Origin: Acidimicrobiales bacterium
Lineage (GTDB): Bacteria; Actinomycetota; Acidimicrobiia; Acidimicrobiales; SKKL01
DNA length: 64,000 nt
Assembly: GCA_034521975.1 (NCBI GenBank)
Contig: JAXHLR010000006.1
Span: 558,001 to 622,000 of the forward strand
Reading direction: 5' to 3'
Position 1 is the stretch's first letter, and each line of letters opens with the position of its first letter. The position numbers were made by a program, and so were the translations under genes. Below, in pieces: positions 1 through 10,060 of this stretch. The notes below the pieces were generated by a model. It was not told the origin of the DNA, did no database searches, and saw only the letters and a program-made list of their open reading frames with translations.

Positions 1-2
1 CG

Positions 3-365
3 GTTGGCGGGGCGGGCGCAGCAGCCATCCGAAGAGCCACTCGCGCCGCTCCCAACAATCCCGCGTCGAGAACCCCAAGCGCGGCACGGATTGGCGACGA
101 CGTCACAGCCGCAGCTGATGACGCGTTCACCCACGGATACAGCTATCACCCGCGGATTCGGGCTCGAGGGCTCCAAGACCCGGTCAGTCACAACTTCCCC
201 TACTCGTATGACGATGTCATCCTCAGATCCACACCGGTGCGGCAGGCGGACGGGTCGCTGCTCTACCGGACACCTGGGTCCATCAACGGGAAGGATGGCT
301 TCTTCGAGATCGCGCTCAACCCCGATACAGGCACGATCTTCCACAGGACGTTCGTGGGGGGCTGA
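3..365 (+). CDS. C-terminal part of a probable polymorphic toxin (5' truncated by the window edge)
   Basis: An open frame runs in from the window edge and ends at TGA 363-365. No start is visible, so this is the 3' end of a longer gene. The last 75 or so residues look like a compact domain, with HNFPYSYDDVIL, DGSLLYRTPGSING, DGFFEIALNPDTGTIFHR and a final FVGG. An Ala/Arg-rich linker precedes it. A variable C-terminal domain followed at once by a coupled small gene is the usual layout of polymorphic toxin/immunity pairs. I cannot name the toxin family. The conserved His, Tyr and Arg residues would suit a small RNase, but that is a guess. Local G+C near 60% is lower than in the rest of the window, which suits acquired DNA. 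Confidence 0.55.
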   Translation, partial: VGGAGAAAIRRATRAAPNNPASRTPSAARIGDDVTAAADDAFTHGYSYHPRIRARGLQDPVSHNFPYSYDDVILRSTPVRQADGSLLYRTPGSINGKDGFFEIALNPDTGTIFHRTFVGG

Positions 366-667
366 TGCGGTATCTGACTCTTGCCGCCGACTACACGCAG
401 TCCGCGCTTCGCGACGACTTCGTTGGAACCGTGGTTCCCGAGGAGGTCGGGCTGACCGAGAACCTCGGCGATCGCATCCGCGACTGGAACGCAAGATACA
501 AAGCCATCATTCCGCTTGACGAGGCCGAGCGTGGGTCGAGCCCGACGGCGGAACTGATCGACGCGCTTGACACAGAGGGACTTCTACTCGCCCGCGCGAT
601 CGAAGCGCAGATGTCCGACGCGAAGGTTCGATACTTCAGCGAAGGGCGCCTTCGGTACGTCCCATGA
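365..667 (+). CDS. Putative immunity protein for the upstream toxin
   Basis: This 100-residue protein starts at ATG 365, which shares one base with the toxin stop (TGATG), so the two genes are probably translationally coupled. It has no signal peptide or membrane segment. It is predicted to be mostly helical and acidic, and ends in FSEGRLRYVP. Its size, cytoplasmic character and position directly behind a toxin-like C-terminus fit an immunity protein. The family is not identified, so the function rests on context. Confidence 0.5.
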   Translation: MRYLTLAADYTQSALRDDFVGTVVPEEVGLTENLGDRIRDWNARYKAIIPLDEAERGSSPTAELIDALDTEGLLLARAIEAQMSDAKVRYFSEGRLRYVP

Positions 668-858
668 TTCGGTCAGCAATTCGCCTTTGGCACCAGCTTC
701 TACGCGGGATCAGCTTAGCCCTGGTCGTCCTGGTAGCAGCTGGCGGGTGGGCATTCGGCTCGTTCTCAGTGGCACCAGCTGCCGCCAGTCCGAGGGTCGG
801 CATGGCCTCGTTTCATGACAACGCTGGCTCGGTCTCCACCTACGACTACCCGCGATGA
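664..858 (+). CDS. Small membrane-anchored or secreted protein, unknown
   Basis: The frame encodes 64 residues and its ATG overlaps the stop of the preceding gene (ATGA). Residues about 15-34 are hydrophobic (ISLALVVLVAAGGW), followed by an APAAAS stretch that could be a signal-peptidase site. Only about 28 residues follow before the stop. It may be a genuine third gene of the toxin cassette or the truncated head of a secreted protein, since the sequence directly downstream is broken pseudogene material. No family recognised. Confidence 0.3.
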   Translation: MIRSAIRLWHQLLRGISLALVVLVAAGGWAFGSFSVAPAAASPRVGMASFHDNAGSVSTYDYPR

Positions 859-1286
859 CTTCGCGCGCCTTCCGCCTGTCCCTTCCGACGTGGAGGGCGA
901 GATCGTGGGGCGCCCAAACACCATCAGCGACCCTGATCTCACCCTTCCCGTCGAGATGGCACCAACGCCGGCCGACGCCGAACGATGCCTGGTCAAGATC
1001 AACGCCGGCGACCCGGCGCGGTCGCGACCTCTCATCCGACTCCAGTCGCAATCCGAGCCAACCGCCTCATCCCCTATCGAAGGGCTCCACGTCGACACCT
1101 TCAACCAAGACCGGGGCCCGCAGCCATCCAGGCGGCGATGGTCCACGCTCAGTTCGAGAACCCGGTCGCCACATCCTCGATCGCGGTGGCTGCAACCGGA
1201 CGGTCCACCCCTCGGGTCAATCAGACGCTCGATGCGGACCTCATCGGCACTCGACGACTCAGATCCCGACGAGGTCGGCCACCTGA
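857..1286 (+). pseudogene. Decayed Fic/DOC-family gene fragment
   Basis: No single frame spans this stretch, but three pieces in successive frames resemble a Fic protein in the right order. At 1067-1093 one frame reads SSPIEGLHV, like the SSxIEG inhibitory-helix motif of Fic N-terminal regions. At 1132-1158 a second frame reads AAMVHAQFE, like the helix before the Fic core. From 1170 a third frame reads HILDRGG and then NRT, a corrupted HPFxDGNGRxGR catalytic loop. Two frameshifts and loss of the catalytic loop imply a dead gene. Upstream, the second-frame stretch beginning DDFARLPPVP may be its N-terminal part. It lies beside the toxin/immunity remnant and runs up to the end of the convergent hydrolase. 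Confidence 0.45.
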
Positions 1287-2081
1287 TCAGGTCGCGGCCG
1301 AGCCGCACTCGGCCTCGAAGTCGGCGAGGCGGACCAGGAAGCGTTCGGGGTCGACCAGGTGCGGATAGTGGCCGTGCCCGTCCCAGAGCTCGACCTGGGC
1401 CTGTGGGATGAGACCGGTGAGCCACCTGGCGTAGTCGTCGCCGGGATCGTTGCCGAAGATCGACAGGTGGGGCACGGTGACGCCGGGAGCGACCATGGCG
1501 GCCAAACCGTCGAGGTCCTCGTCGGAGGTCGAGAAGGTGAGCTCCCACACGCCGAGGACCACCTCGGGTCGGGCCGTTTCGCGATTGGCGGCGAGTCGGG
1601 AGCGGAGCGAGTCGGGCACCAGCGGGCCGTCGAGGTGACGGAACAGGGCGTCCAGCGCGGCGTGGAACCCGCTGCCCCGCAGCTGGTGTTCGAGCTGGCG
1701 GATCGTGGCGGCCGAGTCCGAGAACCGCAGGGTCTGGTCGATGGTCACCACGCCCCGGGTCGACGCTCCCGCGGCATAGGCGGTGGCGACCACCGCGCCG
1801 AGCGAGTGACCCACCACCAGCGGCGTGTCGACCCCGCTGGCATCGACCACGGCCTCGACGTCGTGAGCCATGCCGAGGGGTGAGTAGTCGTCGCTGTCAC
1901 CGGACCGTCCGTGCCCCCGCAGGTCGAGGCGCACCACGGTGTGATCGACGGTGAGTCGCTCGTCGATCGGGCTCCAGTCGAGCGACGAGTCGGTGATGCC
2001 ATGGACGAGCACGACCGGCGGGCCGCTCCCACTGACGTCGTAGTGGATGTCGACGTCGTCGGTGGTGGTGGCGACCGGCAT
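1287..2081 (-). CDS. Alpha/beta-fold hydrolase, last gene of the respiratory operon
   Basis: The protein has 264 residues, typical of a single-domain alpha/beta hydrolase. The oxyanion-hole HG is at 27-28, the nucleophile elbow GHSLG at 91-95 (Ser93), and a late His lies in DGHGHYPHL. An LRGHGRS segment near residue 55 is typical of the family. There is no signal peptide, so it is cytoplasmic. It follows nuoN by 37 bases on the same strand, so it may be co-transcribed with complex I. The substrate cannot be told from sequence; esterase, haloperoxidase-like and lactonase activities are all possible. Confidence 0.85.
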   Translation of the reverse strand: MPVATTTDDVDIHYDVSGSGPPVVLVHGITDSSLDWSPIDERLTVDHTVVRLDLRGHGRSGDSDDYSPLGMAHDVEAVVDASGVDTPLVVGHSLGAVVATAYAAGASTRGVVTIDQTLRFSDSAATIRQLEHQLRGSGFHAALDALFRHLDGPLVPDSLRSRLAANRETARPEVVLGVWELTFSTSDEDLDGLAAMVAPGVTVPHLSIFGNDPGDDYARWLTGLIPQAQVELWDGHGHYPHLVDPERFLVRLADFEAECGSAAT

Positions 2082-2118
2082 GGGACGAGCCTGACAGGTC
2101 GCTGAACGACGCGCCCGG

Positions 2119-3684
2119 CTAGAACGCCACCAGGACCGGGGTGGCGTCGCGGAGCAGGTCGAGCAACAGGTTGGGCAGCACGCCCACCACCAGGGTGACG
2201 GCGATGGCGGCGACGAGCGCGACCGCTGCGGTGCCCGGGATCGCGACCCGTGGACCCTCGACCTCTTCGCCTTCGTCGCCGGAGAGGTACATCGACACGA
2301 TGATCTTGAGGTAGAGCACCGCAGCGATGACCGAGGCCAACATGGCAGCCAGGGCCAGCCAGTAGCTGCGGGCGTCGACCGCGGCGCCGATCACGTAGAA
2401 CTTGGCGAAGAACCCCGAGGTGGCGGGGACTCCCGCCTGCGAGAGCAGGAACACGGTGAACGCCAGCGCCAGCACCGGCCGGCTGCGCGACAGCCCACGG
2501 AAGTCGTCGAGCGACGACGCGGCATCGCCCCGGCGGGTGACCAGGCCGACGACGCCGAAGCTGCCCATGACCATGAAGGAGTAGGCGACCAGGTAGAACA
2601 GCATCGCCTCGACGCCCTGGGCGGTAGCGGCCTGGATGCCGACGAGCAGGAAGCCGGCATGGCTGATCGACGAGTAGGCGAGCATGCGCCTCACGTCGGT
2701 CTGCACCACTGCGAGCACCGCTCCGACCACCAGGCTCAACACGGCGAGGACGTAGATGACCGGCTGCCAGTCGACCGAGTGCGTGCCCAGGGCGAGGTAC
2801 AGGACCCGCACGATCGCGGCGAAGGCTCCGACCTTGACCGCGGCGGCCATGAACGCGGTCACCGGTGTGGGCGCGCCCTGGTAGACGTCGGGGGTCCACG
2901 AGTGGAACGGCACCGCGGCCACCTTGAACCCGAAGCCGACGAGCAGCAGGGCCATGCCGACCATGAGCAGGCCGTCGGTCAACAGGATCTGGCTGCTGAG
3001 GAACGACGCGATCTCGACCAGGTTGGTGGAGCCGGTTGCTCCGTAGACCATGGCGATGCCGTAGAGGAAGAACGCCGAGGCGAACGCACCGAGGATGAAG
3101 TACTTGAACCCGGCTTCTTGGGCTTCGGCCCGCTTGCGGTGCATCGAGGCCATCACATACACCGCGATGGACAGCGCCTCGAGGCCGAGGAACATGACGA
3201 TCAGGTCGTTGGCCGATGCCATGATCGCCCCGCCGGAGGCGGACAGGAGCATGAGCACATACATCTCGGGCCCGTCGATCTCCTCGCGGCGCACATAGCC
3301 GTGCAGCAGCAGCGCGCCGAGGATGACCGACGCCGCGATGAGGCCGGTGGCGACCACGGTGAAGCCGTCGACGCCGATGGCTCCGGCCACGACGCTGAGC
3401 GGACCACGGTCGGGGTCCTGCACCCGCTGCCAGACCGGCACGCACGCCGCCAGCGACGCCGCCCCGATCAGGACGGTGACCGCGGTGATGGCGCCGGGCC
3501 GCTTCATGAACGGGATGAGGCTGGCGACGGTGAGGACCACGATGGCCCCACCGGCGAGGATCAGCAGCGGCAGCAACGCCGACCACACGATCTCGGGGGT
3601 CTCGAGGGGCACAGGAGCGACATCGTCGAGCTGGGCGAGCACGCCGCTGAGGCCCGAGCCGATCTGGGTGGCGACGGCGGTCAC
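2119..3684 (-). CDS. nuoN: NADH-quinone oxidoreductase subunit N
   Basis: NuoN is one of three antiporter-like proton-pumping subunits in the membrane arm of complex I. The 521-residue product is hydrophobic throughout. It carries the family core around VGFGFKVAAVPFHSW and TPDVYQGAPTPVTA, which includes the channel lysine, plus a second lysine in AAAVKVGAF. The start is GTG 3684, which overlaps the nuoM stop by four bases (GTGA) and implies coupled translation. It is the last nuo gene. Confidence 0.95.
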   Translation of the reverse strand: MTAVATQIGSGLSGVLAQLDDVAPVPLETPEIVWSALLPLLILAGGAIVVLTVASLIPFMKRPGAITAVTVLIGAASLAACVPVWQRVQDPDRGPLSVVAGAIGVDGFTVVATGLIAASVILGALLLHGYVRREEIDGPEMYVLMLLSASGGAIMASANDLIVMFLGLEALSIAVYVMASMHRKRAEAQEAGFKYFILGAFASAFFLYGIAMVYGATGSTNLVEIASFLSSQILLTDGLLMVGMALLLVGFGFKVAAVPFHSWTPDVYQGAPTPVTAFMAAAVKVGAFAAIVRVLYLALGTHSVDWQPVIYVLAVLSLVVGAVLAVVQTDVRRMLAYSSISHAGFLLVGIQAATAQGVEAMLFYLVAYSFMVMGSFGVVGLVTRRGDAASSLDDFRGLSRSRPVLALAFTVFLLSQAGVPATSGFFAKFYVIGAAVDARSYWLALAAMLASVIAAVLYLKIIVSMYLSGDEGEEVEGPRVAIPGTAAVALVAAIAVTLVVGVLPNLLLDLLRDATPVLVAF

Positions 3685-5300
3685 TGGCCCACCTCCTCAC
3701 CGTCGACGGGGTCACCGTCGTGACCACCGGCCCCGGAGAGGTCGCCCGGGTCGGCCAGCACGGTGCCGACCGGCTCGCTGAAGCGGGGGACCTCGGTCTC
3801 GATGTGGGTGACGAGCGCGTCGACCGACGGCTCCATGCGCTCGAGCACCGGCTTGGGATAGATGCCCATGAACACGATGAGCGCGACGAGGGGCAACAGC
3901 ACGAGGCCCTCGGACCAGCGCAGGTCTTCGAGGTCCTCGTTGTCGGGATCGGGGTCGCCGTGGAACACCCGTTGGTAGGCCCACAACAGGTAGATGGCGG
4001 CGAAGATCACCCCGGCGGCGGCGATCACCGCCCACCAGCGGTTGGACGCGAATGCGCCCAGCAGGATCAGGAACTCGCCGACGAAGCCGTTGAGTCCGGG
4101 CACACCGATCGAGGACAGCATCACGAGGGTGAAGGCGGCGGCCATGACCGGCGCGGCCTTCTGGAGTCCCATGAGCTCGGAGATCTGGCGGGTGTGGCGA
4201 CGCTCGTAGATCCACCCGACGAGGATGAACAGCGCACCGGTCGAGATGCCGTGGTTGACCATCTGGAGCACACCGCCCTGGATGCCCTGGGTGTTGAGCG
4301 CGAACACACCGAGGATGATGAACCCGAGGTGGGCGACCGAGGAGTAGGCGACGAGGCGCTTGAGGTCGCGCTGCATGGTGGCGACGAACGCGCCGTAGAG
4401 GATGCCGACCACACCGAGGGTGACGAAGGCGGGGGCGAAGTAGACGACGGCTTCGGGGAACATGAACAGCCCGAGCCGGACGAAGCCGTAGGTGCCGAGC
4501 TTCAACATGACCGCGGCCAGGATGACCGAGCCGGCGGTGGGGGCCTCGGTGTGGGCGTCGGGCAGCCAGGTGTGCACCGGGAAGATCGGCACCTTGATCG
4601 CGAAGGCGATGGCGAAGGCGAGGAAGATCCAGCGGGCCGTCTCGGTGGCGATGGCCTGGGATTGGGCGAGGGTGACGATGTCGAAGGTGACGCCCATGTC
4701 GGTGGCCTGGGCGTTGAGCAGCACCAGCGAGAGGATGCCGACCAGCATGAACGCCGATCCGAACATGGTGTAGAGGAAGAACTTCATGGCCGCGTAGACC
4801 CGCTGGCCGTGACCCCACCCGCCGATGAGGAAGTACATCGGTACGAGCACGATCTCGAAGAACACGAAGAACAGGAACAGGTCGAGGGCGAGGAACACAC
4901 CCATCGACCCCGCCTGGAGCACGAGGATCCACGCGTAGTACGGCTTGGGATCGTGTCCCGGTGACGAGGCCAGCAGCGCGATCGGGAAGATCACCCCGGT
5001 GAGCATCACCAGGAACAGCGAGATCCCGTCGACGCCGAGCGACCAGGAGATGCCGAAGCTCTCGATCCACGACTGCTGGGTGACGAACTGGAACCCGGCC
5101 TCGGCGGTGTCGAACGAGATGAGGATGTAGGCCGACAACGCGGCGGTGGCGACCGACGCCAGTACAGCGACCTGGCGGAGCGATTCGGACCTGCGCCCGG
5201 GCATCAGCGCCACGACGAGGGCACCGATGATCGGCACGACGACCAGCGAGGTGAGCATGGGGAACGGTTGGGCAGCGGCGAGTGTGGTCATGGTGGGCAT
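3681..5300 (-). CDS. nuoM: NADH-quinone oxidoreductase subunit M
   Basis: This antiporter-like membrane subunit of complex I has 539 residues. The family helix with the essential Glu is seen in FFVFFEIVLVPMYF, and the lysine channel motif in AIKVPIFPVHTWLPDAH followed by EAPTAGSV. A long C-terminal tail is acidic. ATG 5300 follows the nuoL stop with no gap; a second ATG at 5291 is equally possible, since neither has an obvious ribosome-binding site. The stop overlaps nuoN. Confidence 0.95.
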   Translation of the reverse strand: MPTMTTLAAAQPFPMLTSLVVVPIIGALVVALMPGRRSESLRQVAVLASVATAALSAYILISFDTAEAGFQFVTQQSWIESFGISWSLGVDGISLFLVMLTGVIFPIALLASSPGHDPKPYYAWILVLQAGSMGVFLALDLFLFFVFFEIVLVPMYFLIGGWGHGQRVYAAMKFFLYTMFGSAFMLVGILSLVLLNAQATDMGVTFDIVTLAQSQAIATETARWIFLAFAIAFAIKVPIFPVHTWLPDAHTEAPTAGSVILAAVMLKLGTYGFVRLGLFMFPEAVVYFAPAFVTLGVVGILYGAFVATMQRDLKRLVAYSSVAHLGFIILGVFALNTQGIQGGVLQMVNHGISTGALFILVGWIYERRHTRQISELMGLQKAAPVMAAAFTLVMLSSIGVPGLNGFVGEFLILLGAFASNRWWAVIAAAGVIFAAIYLLWAYQRVFHGDPDPDNEDLEDLRWSEGLVLLPLVALIVFMGIYPKPVLERMEPSVDALVTHIETEVPRFSEPVGTVLADPGDLSGAGGHDGDPVDGEEVGQ

Positions 5301-7286
<1,986 letters not shown>

Positions 7287-7295
7287 GGTGAAAGG

Positions 7296-7601
7296 TCAGC
7301 CTTTGAGGAGCGCGAGGTCGTCAGCAGTGGCATGGGGCCGACGGCGCATGATGGCCACGATGATGGCGAGCCCGACCACGACCTCGGCGGCCGCGACGAC
7401 GAGCACGAAGAACACGACGGTCTGACCGTCGACGTCGCCCAGCATTCGAGCGAAGGTGACGAAGCTGAGGTTGACCGCGTTGAGCATGAGCTCGACGCAC
7501 ATGAACATCACGATCGGGTTGCGTCGCACGAGCAACCCGACGCCGCCGATGGTGAACACCATCGCGGCGAGCACGAGGTACCAGGTGCCGGTCACCTCCA
7601 T
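7296..7601 (-). CDS. nuoK: NADH-quinone oxidoreductase subunit K
   Basis: The product is 101 residues, the normal size for NuoK, with three predicted membrane helices. The conserved membrane glutamates are visible in [13 protein letters not shown] and [11 protein letters not shown], which in other organisms are needed for proton transfer between the quinone site and the pumps. ATG 7601 overlaps the nuoJ stop (ATGA). Confidence 0.95.
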   Translation of the reverse strand: MEVTGTWYLVLAAMVFTIGGVGLLVRRNPIVMFMCVELMLNAVNLSFVTFARMLGDVDGQTVVFFVLVVAAAEVVVGLAIIVAIMRRRPHATADDLALLKG

Positions 7602-8170
7602 CAGGCGGTCTCCTTCCCTGCGTCGTCGGCCGCCCCGGGCTCGTCGGCCGCGGGGCCCTCGGACTTGCGGACCAGGACGACCGCGCCGACGACCGCGATG
7701 GTGAGCAACAAGGCGGTGGCCTCCAGCGCGAAGACGTGGGTGGTGAACAGGCTGCGTCCGAGCGAGACCACATCGGGCGCCGACCCGGTGGCGGGGTCGA
7801 GGGTCCCCCGCACACCCGTGACGGCGTCGGACCCCGACGAGAGCGCGATGAGCACCATGGCGAGGAACACCCCGCCCCCGGCGAGCGCGGCAGGGCGCTG
7901 ACCGGCGATGGGCTCGATGCTCAGGTCCTCGGCGGTGTCGACGCCGAGCAGCATGAGCACGAACAGGAACAGCACGACGATCGCGCCCGCGTAGACGATC
8001 ACCTGCACCGCGGCGAGAAAGTGGGCCTCGTGGGCGACGAAGAGCACCGCGATGCCGAAGAGGGTGCCGATGAGGCTGAGCACCGCCCGGGTGGTGTTGG
8101 CGCTGAGGACCACACCGGCCGCGCCGGCGAGGATGACGGCGGCGCCGATCAGAAAGACCAGGGTCTCCAT
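7601..8170 (-). CDS. nuoJ: NADH-quinone oxidoreductase subunit J
   Basis: NuoJ is a membrane subunit next to the quinone-channel end of complex I. The 189-residue product has five predicted helices and the conserved [19 protein letters not shown] segment, including the Tyr-containing helix 3. The tail after the last helix is hydrophilic and rich in Ala/Asp. ATG 8170 overlaps the nuoI stop by four bases; longer readings of the frame are excluded because they would run inside nuoI. Confidence 0.95.
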   Translation of the reverse strand: METLVFLIGAAVILAGAAGVVLSANTTRAVLSLIGTLFGIAVLFVAHEAHFLAAVQVIVYAGAIVVLFLFVLMLLGVDTAEDLSIEPIAGQRPAALAGGGVFLAMVLIALSSGSDAVTGVRGTLDPATGSAPDVVSLGRSLFTTHVFALEATALLLTIAVVGAVVLVRKSEGPAADEPGAADDAGKETA

Positions 8171-8850
8171 CAGTGCCCCCCGTGGGACGGGTCGTGGCCA
8201 TCGTGGTCGGCGCCCGCCGACTCTGCCTCTGCCGCCTCGGCAGATGCCGCCTGGGCCTCGGCCTCGGCTGGTTGGCCGCCTTCGGCCGGGCGCACCCCGT
8301 AGCCGAGCTCGCCCGACCAGGCGACCCTGCCGAGGTAGTCGGCGTCGCCCGACGGCGAGGTGGCCCGCACCCAGGCCGAGGTGTGCTCGTCCTCGCCTGG
8401 ACGCCAGTCCTCCCAGGGAAGGTGCCGGGGCAGGCCGTCGTCGTCGACGAGCAGCTCGTCCTTGGTGTAGATGGCGTCGCTGCGGTTGGTGAAGCTGAAC
8501 TCGAACAGCTTGGTCTCGGTGATCGCCTCGGTGGGGCAGGCCTCGACGCACAGGTCGCAGTGGATGCACCGCAGGTAGTTGATCTCGTAGATGAAGCCGT
8601 AGCGCTCCCCCGGCGAGGTGGGATCGGCCGGATCGTTGTCGGCGCCGCGCACGTAGATGCAGCGGGCCGGACACACCCCGGCGCACAGCTCGCACCCGAT
8701 GCACTTCTCCATGCCGTCCTCGTAGCGGTTGAGGACGTGGCGACCGTGGAGCCGCTCGGGCTTGGAGGACTTCTCCTTCGGGTACGGGGTGGTGACCCGG
8801 TCCTCGAAGAGCTTCTTCAAGGTGATGCGGAAGCCGTCGAGATAGCCCAT
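8170..8850 (-). CDS. nuoI: NADH-quinone oxidoreductase subunit I (two [4Fe-4S])
   Basis: NuoI carries clusters N6a and N6b, which pass electrons to NuoB. Both ferredoxin motifs are present: [12 protein letters not shown] and [12 protein letters not shown]. At 226 residues it is longer than most NuoI. The extra length is a low-complexity tail from about residue 185, Ala/Glu-rich and ending in a His/Asp/Gly-rich run ([12 protein letters not shown]) that could bind metal, though that is only a possibility. ATG 8850 lies one base after the nuoH stop. Confidence 0.95.
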   Translation of the reverse strand: MGYLDGFRITLKKLFEDRVTTPYPKEKSSKPERLHGRHVLNRYEDGMEKCIGCELCAGVCPARCIYVRGADNDPADPTSPGERYGFIYEINYLRCIHCDLCVEACPTEAITETKLFEFSFTNRSDAIYTKDELLVDDDGLPRHLPWEDWRPGEDEHTSAWVRATSPSGDADYLGRVAWSGELGYGVRPAEGGQPAEAEAQAASAEAAEAESAGADHDGHDPSHGGH

Positions 8851-8851
8851 G

Positions 8852-10060
8852 TCAGCTCACCTCCTCGGCGAGACGTTCCTTGCTGGCGCCCGCGAGCGCG
8901 GCCGCCATGAGCCCGGCGGCGGCGATGAGCACGGCCATGCAGATCGCCACGACGACCCCGGCGTTCCACCCCTGGTCGTCGCCGACCCGGATGGTGGCCA
9001 GGAGCAGCAGCCATCCCAGCGACAGCGGGATCAGGATCTTCCACCCGAGGCTCATCAGCTGGTCGTAGCGGAACCGGGGCACGGTGGCGCGGGCCCACAC
9101 CGCGGCGAACAGGAACACGAGCACCTTGAGGAAGAACCACACGATCGGCAGCACCGGGTGCAAGAAGCCGGGGCCGAAGACCGGGCCGGTCGGGCCGCCG
9201 AGGAAGAGGGTGGCCATGATCGCCGACATGGTGATGAGGTTCATGTACTCGGCCAGGTAGAAGTGACCGAACCGGATCGAGCTGTACTCGGTGTGGAAGC
9301 CGCCGACCAGCTCCTGTTCGGCTTCGACCAGATCGAACGGTGCCCGGTTCAGCTCGGCGGTGGCGGCGATGAGGAAGATGACGAAGGGCACGACGCCGGT
9401 GAGCAGCAGGTTCCAGCTCGGGACGAACCCGAAGAACCCCTCGCCGGCCTGGTTGGCGACGATGTCGTGGGTGGACAGGCTGCCCGTGACGATGATGACC
9501 GAGACCAGCGACAGGCCCAGCGCGGCCTCGTAGGAGATGGCCTGGGCACTGGCCCGGACCGAGCCGAGCAGCGGGTACTTCGACCCCGATGACCACCCGG
9601 CCAGCATCATGCCGTACACGCCGATCGACGACATGGCCAGCAGCACGAGGATCCCGATCGGCGGGTCGGCGAGCTGCAGATAGGTGTCGCGACCGAACCA
9701 GCTGACCACGCCGCCCTGGTCCTGGAAGTCGCCACCGAGGGGCACGATCCCGAACGCGACGAAGGCGGGAACGAGGGCGAGGAACGGGGCGAGAGCGAAG
9801 ACCCAGCGGTCTGAACGGTCGGGGATGAGGTCTTCTTTGAAGATGAGCTTGATGCCGTCGGCAAGGGTCTGCAGCAGGCCCCACGGACCGGCCTGGTTGG
9901 GACCGACCCGGTTCTGGAGGTCGCCGATCACCTTGCGCTCGAACCAGATCATCAACACGACCGCGAGGATCATGACCGTGAAGACCACGAGGGCCTTGAC
10001 CGCGACGATGAGGACCTCCTCGAGCCCGACACCGGAGCTGAGCAGCGGATCACCCCACAT
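8852..10060 (-). CDS. nuoH: NADH-quinone oxidoreductase subunit H
   Basis: NuoH forms most of the quinone-binding chamber with NuoB and NuoD. The 402-residue, eight-helix protein has ERKVIGDLQNRVGPN and the following GLLQTLADGIKL near its N-terminus, ELNRAPFDLVEAEQELV in the central loop, and a conserved RxRYDQLM loop near the end. ATG 10060 overlaps the nuoG stop (ATGA), which fixes the start. Confidence 0.96.
   Translation of the reverse strand: MWGDPLLSSGVGLEEVLIVAVKALVVFTVMILAVVLMIWFERKVIGDLQNRVGPNQAGPWGLLQTLADGIKLIFKEDLIPDRSDRWVFALAPFLALVPAFVAFGIVPLGGDFQDQGGVVSWFGRDTYLQLADPPIGILVLLAMSSIGVYGMMLAGWSSGSKYPLLGSVRASAQAISYEAALGLSLVSVIIVTGSLSTHDIVANQAGEGFFGFVPSWNLLLTGVVPFVIFLIAATAELNRAPFDLVEAEQELVGGFHTEYSSIRFGHFYLAEYMNLITMSAIMATLFLGGPTGPVFGPGFLHPVLPIVWFFLKVLVFLFAAVWARATVPRFRYDQLMSLGWKILIPLSLGWLLLLATIRVGDDQGWNAGVVVAICMAVLIAAAGLMAAALAGASKERLAEEVS

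Noticed and set aside
815-1411. Plus-strand 198-residue frame as an intact gene
   Set aside because: It carries the SSPIEGLHV piece, but other Fic pieces are in other frames and its second half is Arg/Ser/Pro noise, so I call the region a pseudogene.
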